From Natronorubrum sulfidifaciens JCM 14089 (GTDB taxonomy: Archaea > Halobacteriota > Halobacteria > Halobacteriales > Natrialbaceae): DNA of 34,555 nucleotides. The position numbers and the translations under genes were made by a program. Under the pieces are notes generated by a model, which saw nothing but the letters and a program-made list of their open reading frames with translations, did not search any database and was not told the origin of the DNA. The DNA lies in the NCBI RefSeq assembly GCF_000337735.1, contig NZ_AOHX01000026.1:426657-461211 (forward strand). The letters run 5' to 3'. Below are positions 1-7,840 of this stretch, piece by piece (the stretch's first letter is position 1; each line of letters opens with the position of its first letter).

Positions 1-23
1 CCGTCCCCTTGCCATTGGCTCGG

Positions 24-45
24 ACTGTCTGTCACTCGAGACAGT
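24..45. promoter_or_regulatory. Inverted repeat upstream of ABC operon
   Basis: ACTGTCT at 24-30 and AGACAGT at 39-45 form perfect 7-bp arms around an 8-base spacer, about 45 bases before the ABC ATPase start. It could be an operator for the exporter operon or a terminator hairpin of a gene left of the window. No T-run follows it, which mildly favours an operator. The role is inferred. Confidence 0.3.
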
Positions 46-90
46 ACCTGTAACTGTTAACTGCCCAACCAGAGTAGCGAATGCTAACAC

Positions 91-873
91 ATGACATTAA
101 ATGGCGAACCGACTACGGCAGCGGTCACCGCAGCGAACGTCCGCCGAACGTACCGGCTTGCCGAGCCGGTGCATGCAGTCGACGGCATTTCGCTGTCACT
201 TGGTGACGGGTCGTTTACCGCGGTCATGGGACCGAGCGGGTCGGGGAAAAGCACCTTGATGAACCTGATCGGCTGTCTAGACACGCCGACTGCGGGGCGC
301 GTTACGGTCAGTGGCGAAGCGATCGGCGCACTTTCCGACGCCGAGCGAGCACGGCTCCGGGGCACCGAGATCGGATTCGTCTTCCAGACGTTCAACCTCA
401 TGCCGCGGCTGACTGCCGCCGAGAACGTCACCCTGCCGCTGGTCTTTCACGACGCTGTCGAGGCGAGTCGACACGAACGGGCCGAACAGTTACTCGAGCG
501 CGTCGGCCTCGGCGACCGACTCGAGCACACGCCGAGTGAGCTCTCGGGCGGCCAGCGCCAGCGGGTTGCCATCGCTCGGGCGCTCGCAAACGATCCGACG
601 CTCGTGTTAGCCGACGAGCCGACGGGGAACCTCGATACGGAAACGGGTGCCGAGGTTATGGACCTGTTTGCCGAACTCAACCGTGCGGGGACGACGATAC
701 TGCTGGTTTCCCACGAACGACAGGTCGCGGAGTACGCCGATCATATCGTCCACCTCGTCGACGGCTACCTCGAGGAGATCGAACATCTCGGTGCACCTCG
801 AGACGTGGCGGTCGGTCACCAAGCACTCACTGCGACACAGCCGTCCGACGAGGAGGTGCAAACGGACCCATGA
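91..873 (+). CDS. ABC transporter ATP-binding protein (MacB/LolD type)
   Basis: This 260-residue cytoplasmic ATPase powers the permease encoded just downstream. Walker [10 protein letters not shown] is at residues 47-55, a Q-loop at [10 protein letters not shown] near 97-106, the signature LSGGQRQR at 151-158 and Walker B LVLADEP at 171-177, followed by GNLD and an H-loop in LLVSHE. This arrangement is typical of the MacB/LolD/FtsE subfamily, which acts with single-permease FtsX-fold partners in export or mechanotransmission, not import. The ATG at 91 was chosen because the upstream ATG at 81 is out of frame. The stop overlaps the permease start by four bases (ATGA), so the two are almost certainly translationally coupled. 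The substrate cannot be told from sequence. Confidence 0.95.
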   Translation: MTLNGEPTTAAVTAANVRRTYRLAEPVHAVDGISLSLGDGSFTAVMGPSGSGKSTLMNLIGCLDTPTAGRVTVSGEAIGALSDAERARLRGTEIGFVFQTFNLMPRLTAAENVTLPLVFHDAVEASRHERAEQLLERVGLGDRLEHTPSELSGGQRQRVAIARALANDPTLVLADEPTGNLDTETGAEVMDLFAELNRAGTTILLVSHERQVAEYADHIVHLVDGYLEEIEHLGAPRDVAVGHQALTATQPSDEEVQTDP

Positions 874-2093
874 ATCTCCGGGAGAGTCTGCGAATCAGTT
901 GGCGTTCGATCCGTTCGCATAAGCTTCGGTCGACGCTGACGACGATTGGCGTTATCATCGGTATCGCTGCTGTGATCACGTTCATGGTACTCGGTGGCGG
1001 GTTCACAGAGAGCGTCGTCGGTGATATCGAAGCCGAACAGGAGCCAGTGATGACCGTCCAGACCCAGACAGAGCCGGAGGCGGGTGTCGGCATCATGCTC
1101 GTCGAGACGCCGATCTACACGGAACGCGATGTCGAGGCGCTCGAGGCGATCGACGACGTCGAGTTCGTCGCCCCGGACGGCTCGCTCGAACTCGCTCAGA
1201 CGGATCTCGGCGACGAGCAGGTAACCGGCGTGATCGGCGCACAGGCGACGACGGCTGATCGGTTCGAGCATTCGACGTTCGTCGAGGGAGAGCCGTTCGA
1301 AGGGGAGGACGAAGCCGTGATCAACGAACAGACCAGCCAGCTGTTCGACGACAACGTCTCGGCTGGCGATGAGCTCTCGCTGACGTTCGAAGACGGTGAG
1401 ACGGCAGACGTCACAGTCAGCGGTGTCGTCGAGGCCGAACTCGGTGAACAGACGCCGCCACAGCTGTTCGTGCCCGTCGACTCCTACTACACGACGACAG
1501 TCGAGACGCCACGTGGCGAAGAAACACGGGCGTATCCATCGCTGGTGGTCGGCACCGAACGCATCGACGACGTCGATCCGGCCCAGGAGGCAGTTACCGA
1601 GTACCTCGAGGACGACTCCGATGCAGCCGAGTTGAAACAGGACGACCACGAGATGCAGGCCCAGACCGTCGAGGATACGATCGAGCAGTTCACCGATATC
1701 GTCGATCAGCTGACGGTGTTCATCGGTGCCGTCGCCGCGATCGCGCTCGTGGTCGGTTCGATCGGGATCGCCAACATCATGATCGTCAGCGTCACCGAAC
1801 GAACCCGCCAGATCGGGATCATGAAAGCCGTCGGGGCGACCAAACGCGACGTGATGCAGCTGTTTCTCGTCGAGTCAGTCATCCTCGGCGTGATCGGTTC
1901 GATCGTCGGCGTCGCCGCCGGGCTCGGTGCTGGCTACCTCGGCGTGTGGCTGCTCGAGTGGCCGATGGCGTACCCGCTCGACTGGGTCGTCATCGCGATC
2001 GTCGTCGGCATCGGTGTGGGTGTCGTCTCCGGACTCTATCCCGCCTGGCGGGGTGCCCGTGTCGACCCAATCGAAGCGCTACGCCACGAGTAG
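870..2093 (+). CDS. ABC transporter permease, MacB/FtsX family
   Basis: A 407-residue membrane protein with the MacB architecture: one N-terminal transmembrane helix (about residues 20-45, after the family-typical motif RESLRISWRSIRSHKLRSTL), a large acidic extracytoplasmic MacB_PCD-like domain (about 50-270), then three helices at the C-terminus. The cytoplasmic coupling segment VTERTRQIGIMKAVGATKRDV and the terminal YPAWRGARVDPIEALRHE are FtsX-family hallmarks. It overlaps the ATPase gene by four bases and should form a 2+2 complex with it. No membrane-fusion protein is encoded nearby, as expected for a single-membrane archaeon. Likely roles are lipoprotein, peptide or drug export; this is family inference only. 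Confidence 0.93.
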   Translation: MNLRESLRISWRSIRSHKLRSTLTTIGVIIGIAAVITFMVLGGGFTESVVGDIEAEQEPVMTVQTQTEPEAGVGIMLVETPIYTERDVEALEAIDDVEFVAPDGSLELAQTDLGDEQVTGVIGAQATTADRFEHSTFVEGEPFEGEDEAVINEQTSQLFDDNVSAGDELSLTFEDGETADVTVSGVVEAELGEQTPPQLFVPVDSYYTTTVETPRGEETRAYPSLVVGTERIDDVDPAQEAVTEYLEDDSDAAELKQDDHEMQAQTVEDTIEQFTDIVDQLTVFIGAVAAIALVVGSIGIANIMIVSVTERTRQIGIMKAVGATKRDVMQLFLVESVILGVIGSIVGVAAGLGAGYLGVWLLEWPMAYPLDWVVIAIVVGIGVGVVSGLYPAWRGARVDPIEALRHE

Positions 2094-2207
2094 TGCCGTC
2101 GGAAGGTCGGCAGCCAACGCCGACCAACACGTCGCTGTCGTGTTCCTCTCGAGCGACGAATGTTCGAGAATCAACAGTATTACCAGCTGGAATCTAATCG
2201 TCAACCG

Positions 2208-2969
2208 ATGATCGGACCACTGCTCGTCCTCGCCGGACTCGGCGCGATCGGCGTTGGCTGCTGGAAGCTCCGGCCAGCCTATCACGTGTATCGCGGCGAC
2301 ACCGACGACGTCGTCACGATTGAACACGCCACGGGCCCCGTCGAACTCGAGGGCACCGCGAGCATTGTTGATGGAACCGTGGCGGCACCGCTGACCAAGC
2401 GTGATTGTCTCGCTTACGAGTACGAGGTCGAAGAGTACCAGTCCAGCGGCAAGAACTCGTCGTGGAACACGGTCGAGACGGGGTCCGACGCGGTCCGGTT
2501 CCGACTCGAGGACGAGACGGCGAGCGTCCAGGTCGATCCCGACGGGGCCACGCTGGCGCTGAAGACGGCAACTACGGTCGAGGTCGACGGCGGCGAACCC
2601 GAACCGGACCCTATCAAGGAGTTCCTCGAGACCGAGTCGGATCTCGAGTCGGAGAACACCGCGCTCGATCTCCGCGTCGTCGAACTCGTGACCGGCAACG
2701 ACCGACGGTATCACGAACGGCGACTCGAGGCGGGTGACGACGGCTACGTCCTCGGCCAGTCGCGGTACGATATCGACGCGCGAGAGACCATGCGAGACGT
2801 GAGTGCAGTGATCGAAGACGGGCCGGAGACGCCGGCGTTCGTCGTCTCTGACTCCCCGCAGGACGGCGCAGCACGACTCCTCGTCAAACCCGTCCTTCCG
2901 TGGCTGGCTGGGGGGCTCGTCGTTGCTCTCCTTGGCGGCTGGCTGGCTACACCGTCGGGGCTCTTCTAG
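2208..2969 (+). CDS. GIDE-domain-like membrane protein
   Basis: About 253 residues: an N-terminal membrane helix (MIGPLLVLAGLGAIGVGCW), a soluble domain, and a C-terminal helix (LPWLAGGLVVALLGGWLA). The middle region begins with GPVELEGTA, then a conserved-looking CLAYEYEVEEY, and ends near a VLGQSRYDIDA stretch. This layout resembles the GIDE/BAM domain of eukaryotic MUL1/MAPL and its prokaryotic relatives, here without a RING finger. Prokaryotic members have no assigned function. An in-frame ATG at 2160 would add 16 polar residues; I prefer 2208 because the protein then opens directly with the membrane helix. It follows the permease by about 115 bases and may be co-transcribed. The family call is from recollection of the motif pattern. 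Confidence 0.65.
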   Translation: MIGPLLVLAGLGAIGVGCWKLRPAYHVYRGDTDDVVTIEHATGPVELEGTASIVDGTVAAPLTKRDCLAYEYEVEEYQSSGKNSSWNTVETGSDAVRFRLEDETASVQVDPDGATLALKTATTVEVDGGEPEPDPIKEFLETESDLESENTALDLRVVELVTGNDRRYHERRLEAGDDGYVLGQSRYDIDARETMRDVSAVIEDGPETPAFVVSDSPQDGAARLLVKPVLPWLAGGLVVALLGGWLATPSGLF

Positions 2970-3061
2970 CGTTTAACCGAGGACTCAAGCGAAAACCGCG
3001 GCCAGTGCGATGGGTCTGCCATCGGTTCGGTTAGGACACGAAAACCTGTTGTCGAAACAGA

Positions 3062-3087
3062 CCAATAGCGCTAGCACTTTCTATTGG
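3062..3087. promoter_or_regulatory. Palindrome upstream of nad operon promoter
   Basis: CCAATAG (3062-3068) and CTATTGG (3081-3087) are perfect 7-bp arms about 50 bases upstream of the probable nadA TATA region. The position suits a regulator of NAD synthesis. A second small inverted repeat (CTGTT...AACAG, about 3047-3061) just before it may instead end the upstream transcript. No regulator gene is adjacent, so the function is inferred. Confidence 0.35.
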
Positions 3088-3135
3088 CGTACCAGTCGGT
3101 GGTTATCACCCATAATCAGATACCGAAGGAAAAAG

Positions 3136-3176
3136 TTATTCAATAGCATCTTGTGATGTCTAGCAACCACAGGTGA
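3136..3176 (+). promoter_or_regulatory. nadA promoter region and Shine-Dalgarno
   Basis: An AT-rich box (GTTATTCAATA, from about 3135) sits roughly 45 bases before the nadA ATG, so the message should have a short leader. GGTGA at 3172-3176 lies six bases before the ATG and matches the anti-Shine-Dalgarno end of archaeal 16S rRNA. This sets nadA apart from the mostly leaderless genes in the rest of the window. Confidence 0.5.
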
Positions 3177-3182
3177 CGTGAT

Positions 3183-4316
3183 ATGGTAAAAATGGAAACG
3201 GCAGAGCTGGAAACCGATCTAAGTTTGTTCAAATACGACTCCCTCGAGCAGTTGCCGCCCCAGTATCGGGACCTCGAGACGTCCGAACGAACCGAACGCA
3301 TCGAGGCGGCACTCGAGGAACTCGGCGACGACGTCGTGATCCTCGGCCACAACTATCAGCGCCAAGAAATCGTCGAACACGCCGACTTCATCGGTGACTC
3401 CTACCAGCTCTCGAAGGAGGCTGCCAACGCGGACGCCGAGTACGTGATCTTCGGTGGGGTGACGTTCATGGCCGAGAGCGCGGACATTATCACCGACGAC
3501 GACCAGACGGTGATCCTCCCGAGTATGGAAGCCTCCTGTCCGATGGCAGGGATGGCCGAAGCGCTGCAGGTCGACGCTGCATGGGCCGAGATCACGGCCG
3601 CAACACCCCACGAGACCATCATTCCGATCACGTACATGAACTCCTATGCGGATCTGAAGGCGTTCTGTGCGAGCCAGGGTGGACTCGTCTGTACCTCCTC
3701 GAACGCCCACAAGGCCTTCGAGTACGCCTTCGAGAAGGGTGATAAAGTCCTGTTCTTGCCCGACAAACACCTCGGGGAGAACACCGCCCACAGACTGGGG
3801 ATGGAAGACGCAATCGCCGAGTGGGACCCGTGGGACCCCGAGGGCAAGGATGCCGCAGCGGTCGCCGAGAGCGACATCATCCTCTGGGATGGCTACTGTC
3901 AGGTCCACGAACGGTTCACGACCGACCACATCGAGCAGGTTCGAGATTCGAACCCGGACGCACAGGTCATCGTCCACCCCGAATGTCGGCGCGAAGTCGT
4001 CGAAGCCGCCGACAAAGCCGGCTCGACAGCCGAAATCTGTCGCACCGTCGAGGAGGCCGACCCCGGCGACACGTGGGCGATCGGCACCGAGATCCACCTC
4101 ACCGAGCATCTCCAGCGCTGGCATCCGGACGTGAACGTCCTCCCGTTGTGTGGGGACGCCTGTATGGACTGCAACGCGATGCGCCAGATCGACCCCAACT
4201 ACCTCACGTGGGTACTCGAGGAACTCGTTGCGGGCCGCGAGCGCAACGTGATCGACGTCGCCCCCGAGGAGAAAGAACTGGCCGGACTCGCCCTCGAGCG
4301 AATGCTCGAGATCTAA
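3183..4316 (+). CDS. nadA: Quinolinate synthase NadA
   Basis: Condenses iminoaspartate with dihydroxyacetone phosphate to quinolinate, the second step of NAD synthesis from aspartate. The 377 residues contain the family signatures ILGHNYQRQEIV, IGDSYQLSKEA, PITYMNSYADLKAF, TSSNAHKAF, LPDKHLGENTA and HPECRREVVEAADKAGST. Likely 4Fe-4S ligands are C119 (in SCPMAG), C170 (in LVCTSSNA) and one cysteine of LCGDACMDCNAM near the C-terminus. That last motif has three cysteines, so the exact ligand is uncertain. It is the first gene of the nadABC operon; nadB starts three bases after its stop. The start is set by the Shine-Dalgarno at 3172; an internal ATG at 3192 is a less likely alternative. Confidence 0.97.
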   Translation: MVKMETAELETDLSLFKYDSLEQLPPQYRDLETSERTERIEAALEELGDDVVILGHNYQRQEIVEHADFIGDSYQLSKEAANADAEYVIFGGVTFMAESADIITDDDQTVILPSMEASCPMAGMAEALQVDAAWAEITAATPHETIIPITYMNSYADLKAFCASQGGLVCTSSNAHKAFEYAFEKGDKVLFLPDKHLGENTAHRLGMEDAIAEWDPWDPEGKDAAAVAESDIILWDGYCQVHERFTTDHIEQVRDSNPDAQVIVHPECRREVVEAADKAGSTAEICRTVEEADPGDTWAIGTEIHLTEHLQRWHPDVNVLPLCGDACMDCNAMRQIDPNYLTWVLEELVAGRERNVIDVAPEEKELAGLALERMLEI

Positions 4317-4318
4317 CC

Positions 4319-5884
4319 ATGACTGAGACACCAGACCACGACACGACGGACGTACTGATCGTCGGCTCCGGCATCGCCGGCTGTGCGGCAACACTCGCGG
4401 CGGCGCGGGCGGGCGCTGATGTCTGCCTCGTGACGAAAGCGCAGCGGCCGGACGACGCGAGCACCGACTGGGCCCAAGGCGGGATCTCGACCACCCGCGG
4501 CGATCCCGAGAGCCTGAAAGCCGACATGCTGGCGGCCAGCGACGACACTGCAGACGAGGACGCGATCGACGTCCTCCTTGAGGAGGCCGACGACGCCATC
4601 GAGGACGTGTTGCTCGAGACCCTCGAGATCGAGTTCGACGAGGGCGACGACGGGTTCGACTACACTCGCGAGGCCGGCCACTCGAGTCGGCGGATTCTCC
4701 ACGTCGACGCGATGACGGGCACGCACATCCTCCGGCCGTTTCTCAACTACCTCGACGACCACGAGCGCGTCGAGATTCGACAGGACACGGCAGCCCTCGA
4801 CCTCATCACTCACGAGGGACGGATCCACGGCGTGCTGACCGACGAGGCGGCCGACGGTCACCCGATCTTCGCCGGCGCGACGATCCTCGCAACGGGTGGG
4901 ATCGGCGAACTGTACTCCCGATCGACGAACCCCGCCGATGCGACGGGCGACGGGATCGCTATGGCTGCGCTGGCCGGAGCCGAGGTGGCCGACCTCGAGT
5001 ACGTCCAGTTCCATCCGACCGCGTACGCCGGTTGCGAGGCACAACGAGACTCGAGGCAGAGCGGCGGAGCCACAGAGCAGGACGATCCGTTTTTGCTCTC
5101 CGAGGCGCTGCGCGGCGAAGGCGCGGTGTTGCGAAACGGCGAGGGCGATCGGTTCATGGCCGACTACCACCCCGACGCCGAACTCGCACCGCGGGACGTC
5201 GTCGCCCGCGCCGTCGCCCACGAACGCGAAGCGACCGGCGAGGTCGTCTTGGACGTGCGCACGCTCGAGGGCGAGTTCGAATCCGAATTCCCCGCGATCG
5301 CACGGATGTGTCGCGACCGAGGTGTCAAGGGCGCAGAAATCCCCGTCGCGCCCTGTGAACACTTCCTCTGTGGCGGAATCGACGTCGACGCGTTCGGACG
5401 AACCTCGCTCGACCGACTCTACGCCGTCGGCGAGTGTTCACGGACCGGCGTTCACGGCGCGAACCGACTAGCGAGTACAAGCCTGCTCGAGGGACTCGTC
5501 TGGGGGCTGCGTGCTGGCGCGGATGCAACGGGTCACGAGCCCGCCGTCGTCGAGGTACCCGACCTTCGTAACAGCGACCCAGACCTGCCTGAACGCTTTG
5601 CCACCGAGAAGGCCATCCGACTCAAGCAGACGATGGATGCGTCGCTGGGCCTCGAGCGCGACCCGGACGAAATCGCCCGCGCGAGCGCCGTTCTCCGGCG
5701 GCTCAAAGGCGAACTCGACGCCTACATTCGCACGCGGACGGCTCGCGAACTGTACGAACTTCGGCACGCCTGTGTCACCGCCTTGCTGATCGCACGGGCA
5801 GCGAGCGAGAACCCCGATTCGAAAGGCTGTCACTACGTCGTTGCCGACTCGAGTGAGACGGTCGACCACACCCATGCTTACTGA
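4319..5884 (+). CDS. nadB: L-aspartate oxidase NadB
   Basis: FAD-dependent oxidation of L-aspartate to iminoaspartate, the substrate of NadA. The 521-residue protein has an N-terminal dinucleotide-binding motif (VLIVGSGIAGCAATLAAARAG), the succinate-dehydrogenase-like signatures DWAQGGIS, EYVQFHPTAY and HGANRLASTSLLEGLVWG, and the C-terminal helical domain of the fumarate reductase/aspartate oxidase family. It begins three bases after nadA and overlaps nadC by 11 bases, so the three genes form one tight operon. Frames open upstream of 4319 are only readthrough of the nadA region in another frame. The oxidase, in place of an NAD-dependent aspartate dehydrogenase, implies oxygen or fumarate as electron acceptor. 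Confidence 0.97.
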   Translation: MTETPDHDTTDVLIVGSGIAGCAATLAAARAGADVCLVTKAQRPDDASTDWAQGGISTTRGDPESLKADMLAASDDTADEDAIDVLLEEADDAIEDVLLETLEIEFDEGDDGFDYTREAGHSSRRILHVDAMTGTHILRPFLNYLDDHERVEIRQDTAALDLITHEGRIHGVLTDEAADGHPIFAGATILATGGIGELYSRSTNPADATGDGIAMAALAGAEVADLEYVQFHPTAYAGCEAQRDSRQSGGATEQDDPFLLSEALRGEGAVLRNGEGDRFMADYHPDAELAPRDVVARAVAHEREATGEVVLDVRTLEGEFESEFPAIARMCRDRGVKGAEIPVAPCEHFLCGGIDVDAFGRTSLDRLYAVGECSRTGVHGANRLASTSLLEGLVWGLRAGADATGHEPAVVEVPDLRNSDPDLPERFATEKAIRLKQTMDASLGLERDPDEIARASAVLRRLKGELDAYIRTRTARELYELRHACVTALLIARAASENPDSKGCHYVVADSSETVDHTHAY

Positions 5885-6686
5885 CACACAGATCGAAGAC
5901 TGGCTCCGGGAGGACCTCGGCCACCACGACGTTACCAACGAGGTGCCGGGTGAGACGGATGGCCGACTCGTCGCGAACGAATCCGGCGTCGTGGCGGGCC
6001 TCGAGGCCGCGCGGGCGGTCTTCGACTATCTCGACGTCGACGTGGTCGACGCGCTCGAGGACGGCACCGCCGTCGAACCGGGCGACAACCTCCTCCGCGT
6101 CGAGGGACCAGCCCGCGGCGTGCTCCGTGGCGAACGCGTTGCAGTGAATCTCGTCGGTCACGCAGCCGGCATCGCGACCGCCACCCACGAGGCCGTCGAG
6201 GCGGCCCGCACCGAATCCGACGACGTTCGGATCGCCGCCACGCGGAAGACGACGCCCGGCCTGCGCGGCCTCGAGAAACGCGCCGTCGTCGCGGGTGGCG
6301 GCGACACCCACCGGCTGGACCTCTCGCATATGGTGATGGTGAAAGACAATCATATCGCCGAACTGGGCCTCGAGGACGCGATTTCTCACTTCCGTGAGCG
6401 CGTTTCCTTCACGACGAAACTCGAGGTCGAGGTCGAAACCGTCGACGACGCCCCGCGGGCGGCCGCAGCGGGAGCGGACATCGTCCTGCTCGACAACATG
6501 GCTCCCGACGACGTCGCGGCGGCTGTCGGCGCACTCGAAGACCACGACGTCCTCGCGGAGGCCAGTGGTGGGATCACTCTCGAGGCCGTCCCGGACTACG
6601 CCGCAACGGGCGTCGACGTGATCTCGATGGGAGCACTCACGCATTCGGCACCGTCGCTCGATCTTTCGTTTCGGACGGGTGCGTGA
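5874..6686 (+). CDS. nadC: Nicotinate-nucleotide pyrophosphorylase NadC
   Basis: Quinolinate phosphoribosyltransferase: converts quinolinate and PRPP to nicotinate mononucleotide with loss of CO2, completing the branch made by NadB and NadA. The 270 residues carry REDLGHHDVTNEV near the N-terminus, GERVAVNLVGHAAGIATAT, AATRKTTPGLRGLEKRAVVAGGG, HRLDLSHMVMVKDNHI and the C-terminal LEASGG-type strand (here LAEASGGITLEAVPDYAATGVD), all standard for the family. The ATG at 5874 overlaps the nadB stop and fits the usual family N-terminus (MLTDTQIEDWLREDLG). It is the last gene of the operon; tRNA-Leu repeats follow about 30 bases downstream. Confidence 0.97.
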   Translation: MLTDTQIEDWLREDLGHHDVTNEVPGETDGRLVANESGVVAGLEAARAVFDYLDVDVVDALEDGTAVEPGDNLLRVEGPARGVLRGERVAVNLVGHAAGIATATHEAVEAARTESDDVRIAATRKTTPGLRGLEKRAVVAGGGDTHRLDLSHMVMVKDNHIAELGLEDAISHFRERVSFTTKLEVEVETVDDAPRAAAAGADIVLLDNMAPDDVAAAVGALEDHDVLAEASGGITLEAVPDYAATGVDVISMGALTHSAPSLDLSFRTGA

Positions 6687-6714
6687 GGCAAGGATTGGGA
6701 CTCGAGTCAACAGT

Positions 6715-6904
6715 GCGAGGGTTCTGATTCAAACCTAGATGCCGCAGTCGCCGCTCACGGTCGTTCGAGTTGGGAGGCGAGAGCTGGGATTTGAACCACG
6801 CCCAGACGGTCCGGGTCACTCGCTTCGCTCGTTTCCCGGGCTGCGACTGGTCTGATTCAAATCCAGATGCTGCAGTTGCCACTCACGGTGTGTTCGCGTC
6901 GACA
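6715..6904. repeat. Stack of tRNA-Leu 3'-end copies
   Basis: Immediately beyond the 3' end of tRNA-Leu (which lies on the minus strand) are partial copies of that end. GCGAGAGCTGGGATTTGAAC at 6777 repeats the tRNA's GCGAGGGCTGGGATTTGAAC with one change, and GCGAGGG at 6715 begins a further fragment. A 39-base segment starting TCTGATTCAAA recurs at 6723-6761 and 6851-6889 with about five differences. The region therefore looks like two successive insertions or duplications at the tRNA end. No integrase gene is present. Confidence 0.75.
6787..6864. repeat. Palindromic element fused to tRNA-Leu T-loop copy
   Basis: A 78-base element bounded by GGATTTGAA (6787-6795) and its inverse TTCAAATCC (6856-6864), both matching the tRNA-Leu T-arm. 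The core starts CACGCCCAGACGGTCC, contains the inner hairpin CCGGG...CCCGG around CGCTTCGCTCG, and ends CTGGTCTGATTCAAAT. A closely similar core occurs beside tRNA-Arg at 25551-25632, but there the ends match the tRNA-Arg sequence. It codes for nothing recognisable. Confidence 0.7.
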
Positions 6905-6988
6905 TGCGAGGGCTGGGATTTGAACCCAGGGACCCCTACGGGAGCGGGTCTTAAGCCCACCGCCGTTGGCCTGCTTGGCTACCCTCGC
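6905..6988 (-). tRNA. tRNA-Leu (anticodon UAA)
   Basis: Read on the minus strand, the 84-base gene folds with acceptor GCGAGGG/CCCTCGC and discriminator A. The anticodon stem is GTGGG/CCCGC around the loop CTTAAGA, giving anticodon UAA. A long variable arm (CTCCCGTAGGGG region) marks it as a class II tRNA. The T-loop GGTTCAAATCC is canonical. CCA is not encoded, so the CCA-adding enzyme at 29159 must complete it. Its 3' end is followed by repeated partial copies of itself. Confidence 0.95.
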
Positions 6989-7080
6989 ACAGAAGTGCAC
7001 TTGAGGATAGTACCCCACCCGGAATGTGCGTTTCGATGTCGATCCCGACTGGATGACACACGCCGTCTTACGGCGAGCCG

Positions 7081-7422
7081 TTACCAGTCGACACTTAGGG
7101 TGCCGTCGCCGTGGGGGTCGGGCGCGATCTCCTCGTCGGTTCGGCGGTCGATCACGTGAATACAGCCGTCGTCTTTTTTCGCCGGGCAGACATCCGCCGC
7201 ACGAACGTTGTGCTCGAGGTCGTCCTCACCGAAGAAGTAGGTGGTCGGCTGGGCGATGCCGGATTTGATAGACATCTCCCAGTTGTCGCTGACCTCGGCG
7301 CACTTGCCCGCGCCGAAGCACTTGTTCGCCTCGAAGATGATCTTGTAGGGCTTTTCCTCGATCGGCGGTGCATCCGACGAGCCGACGTCGCTCGCGCGCT
7401 GGATACCGTCGTCGTCGCTCAT
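7081..7422 (-). CDS. Monocluster ferredoxin, 3Fe-4S type
   Basis: A 113-residue acidic soluble ferredoxin. The cluster motif is C35-x5-C41 (KCFGAGKC) with a distant C79-P (ADVCP). This spacing fits the single-cluster ferredoxin family that usually holds 3Fe-4S because the second cysteine of the classic CxxCxxC is missing. A further cysteine, C87 (DDGCIHV), is present. The tail DRRTDEEIAPDPHGDGTLSVDW is haloarchaeal in character. It stands alone on the minus strand, with no oxidoreductase partner next to it. The ATG at 7422 is the only reasonable start. Electron-transfer partners are unknown. Confidence 0.85.
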   Translation of the reverse strand: MSDDDGIQRASDVGSSDAPPIEEKPYKIIFEANKCFGAGKCAEVSDNWEMSIKSGIAQPTTYFFGEDDLEHNVRAADVCPAKKDDGCIHVIDRRTDEEIAPDPHGDGTLSVDW

Positions 7423-7606
7423 TAGCTGATGGTTCGGCTCCGTGGTCTTTCGCGTTACGGTCGAACGCCGACTGCGTGGCTATATGGTGGCCGCCACCTG
7501 TCGAATCTCAGCCAGCACTGACGGCTCGAGGTGCGTTCATTCAGTCGCCATAACTGTGTGTTATTACGACACGAGGTTTTTGTGTCTGGCGACCGACTAT
7601 CATGGT

Positions 7607-7762
7607 ATGCCTCACGGCCAAGACGTCGAAAACGACACGTCAGAGATTTCATCCGAGTACGAATGTCTCCAGTGTGGACACATTGTCAGGGCCGAAACTA
7701 ATCCCGGTGAATGCGAGAAGTGTGGTGGTGACTTCCACAACCGGGCCAAATCGGTCGAATAG
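7607..7762 (+). CDS. Small zinc-ribbon protein (rubrerythrin-like domain)
   Basis: A 51-residue protein with two CxxC knuckles, C20-LQ-C23 and C36-EK-C39, arranged ECLQCGHIV...GECEKCGGDFHNR like the rubredoxin-like tail of rubrerythrin. Such stand-alone mini-proteins are common in haloarchaea and probably bind zinc; no function is established. I chose ATG 7607 because a T-run at 7577-7581 sits about 28 bases upstream, as expected for a leaderless gene, and because the ATG at 7602 is out of frame. The longer frame from 7442 lacks halophilic protein character. Confidence 0.8.
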   Translation: MPHGQDVENDTSEISSEYECLQCGHIVRAETNPGECEKCGGDFHNRAKSVE

Positions 7763-7840
7763 CCGTTTGCGAGACTGATCGCTCGAGCCGTACTGGCTCC
7801 GATATAAAATGGGACTCGCTCGAGTCGCCGAGCCTCGGCG

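Noticed and set aside
3219-4394. 391-codon frame antisense to nadA
   Set aside because: A GC-rich shadow frame; nadA on the other strand has every family motif and a Shine-Dalgarno.
6715-6988. Active integrated island bounded by tRNA-Leu attachment sites
   Set aside because: Copies are only about 70-130 bases apart with no cargo or integrase; at most scars.
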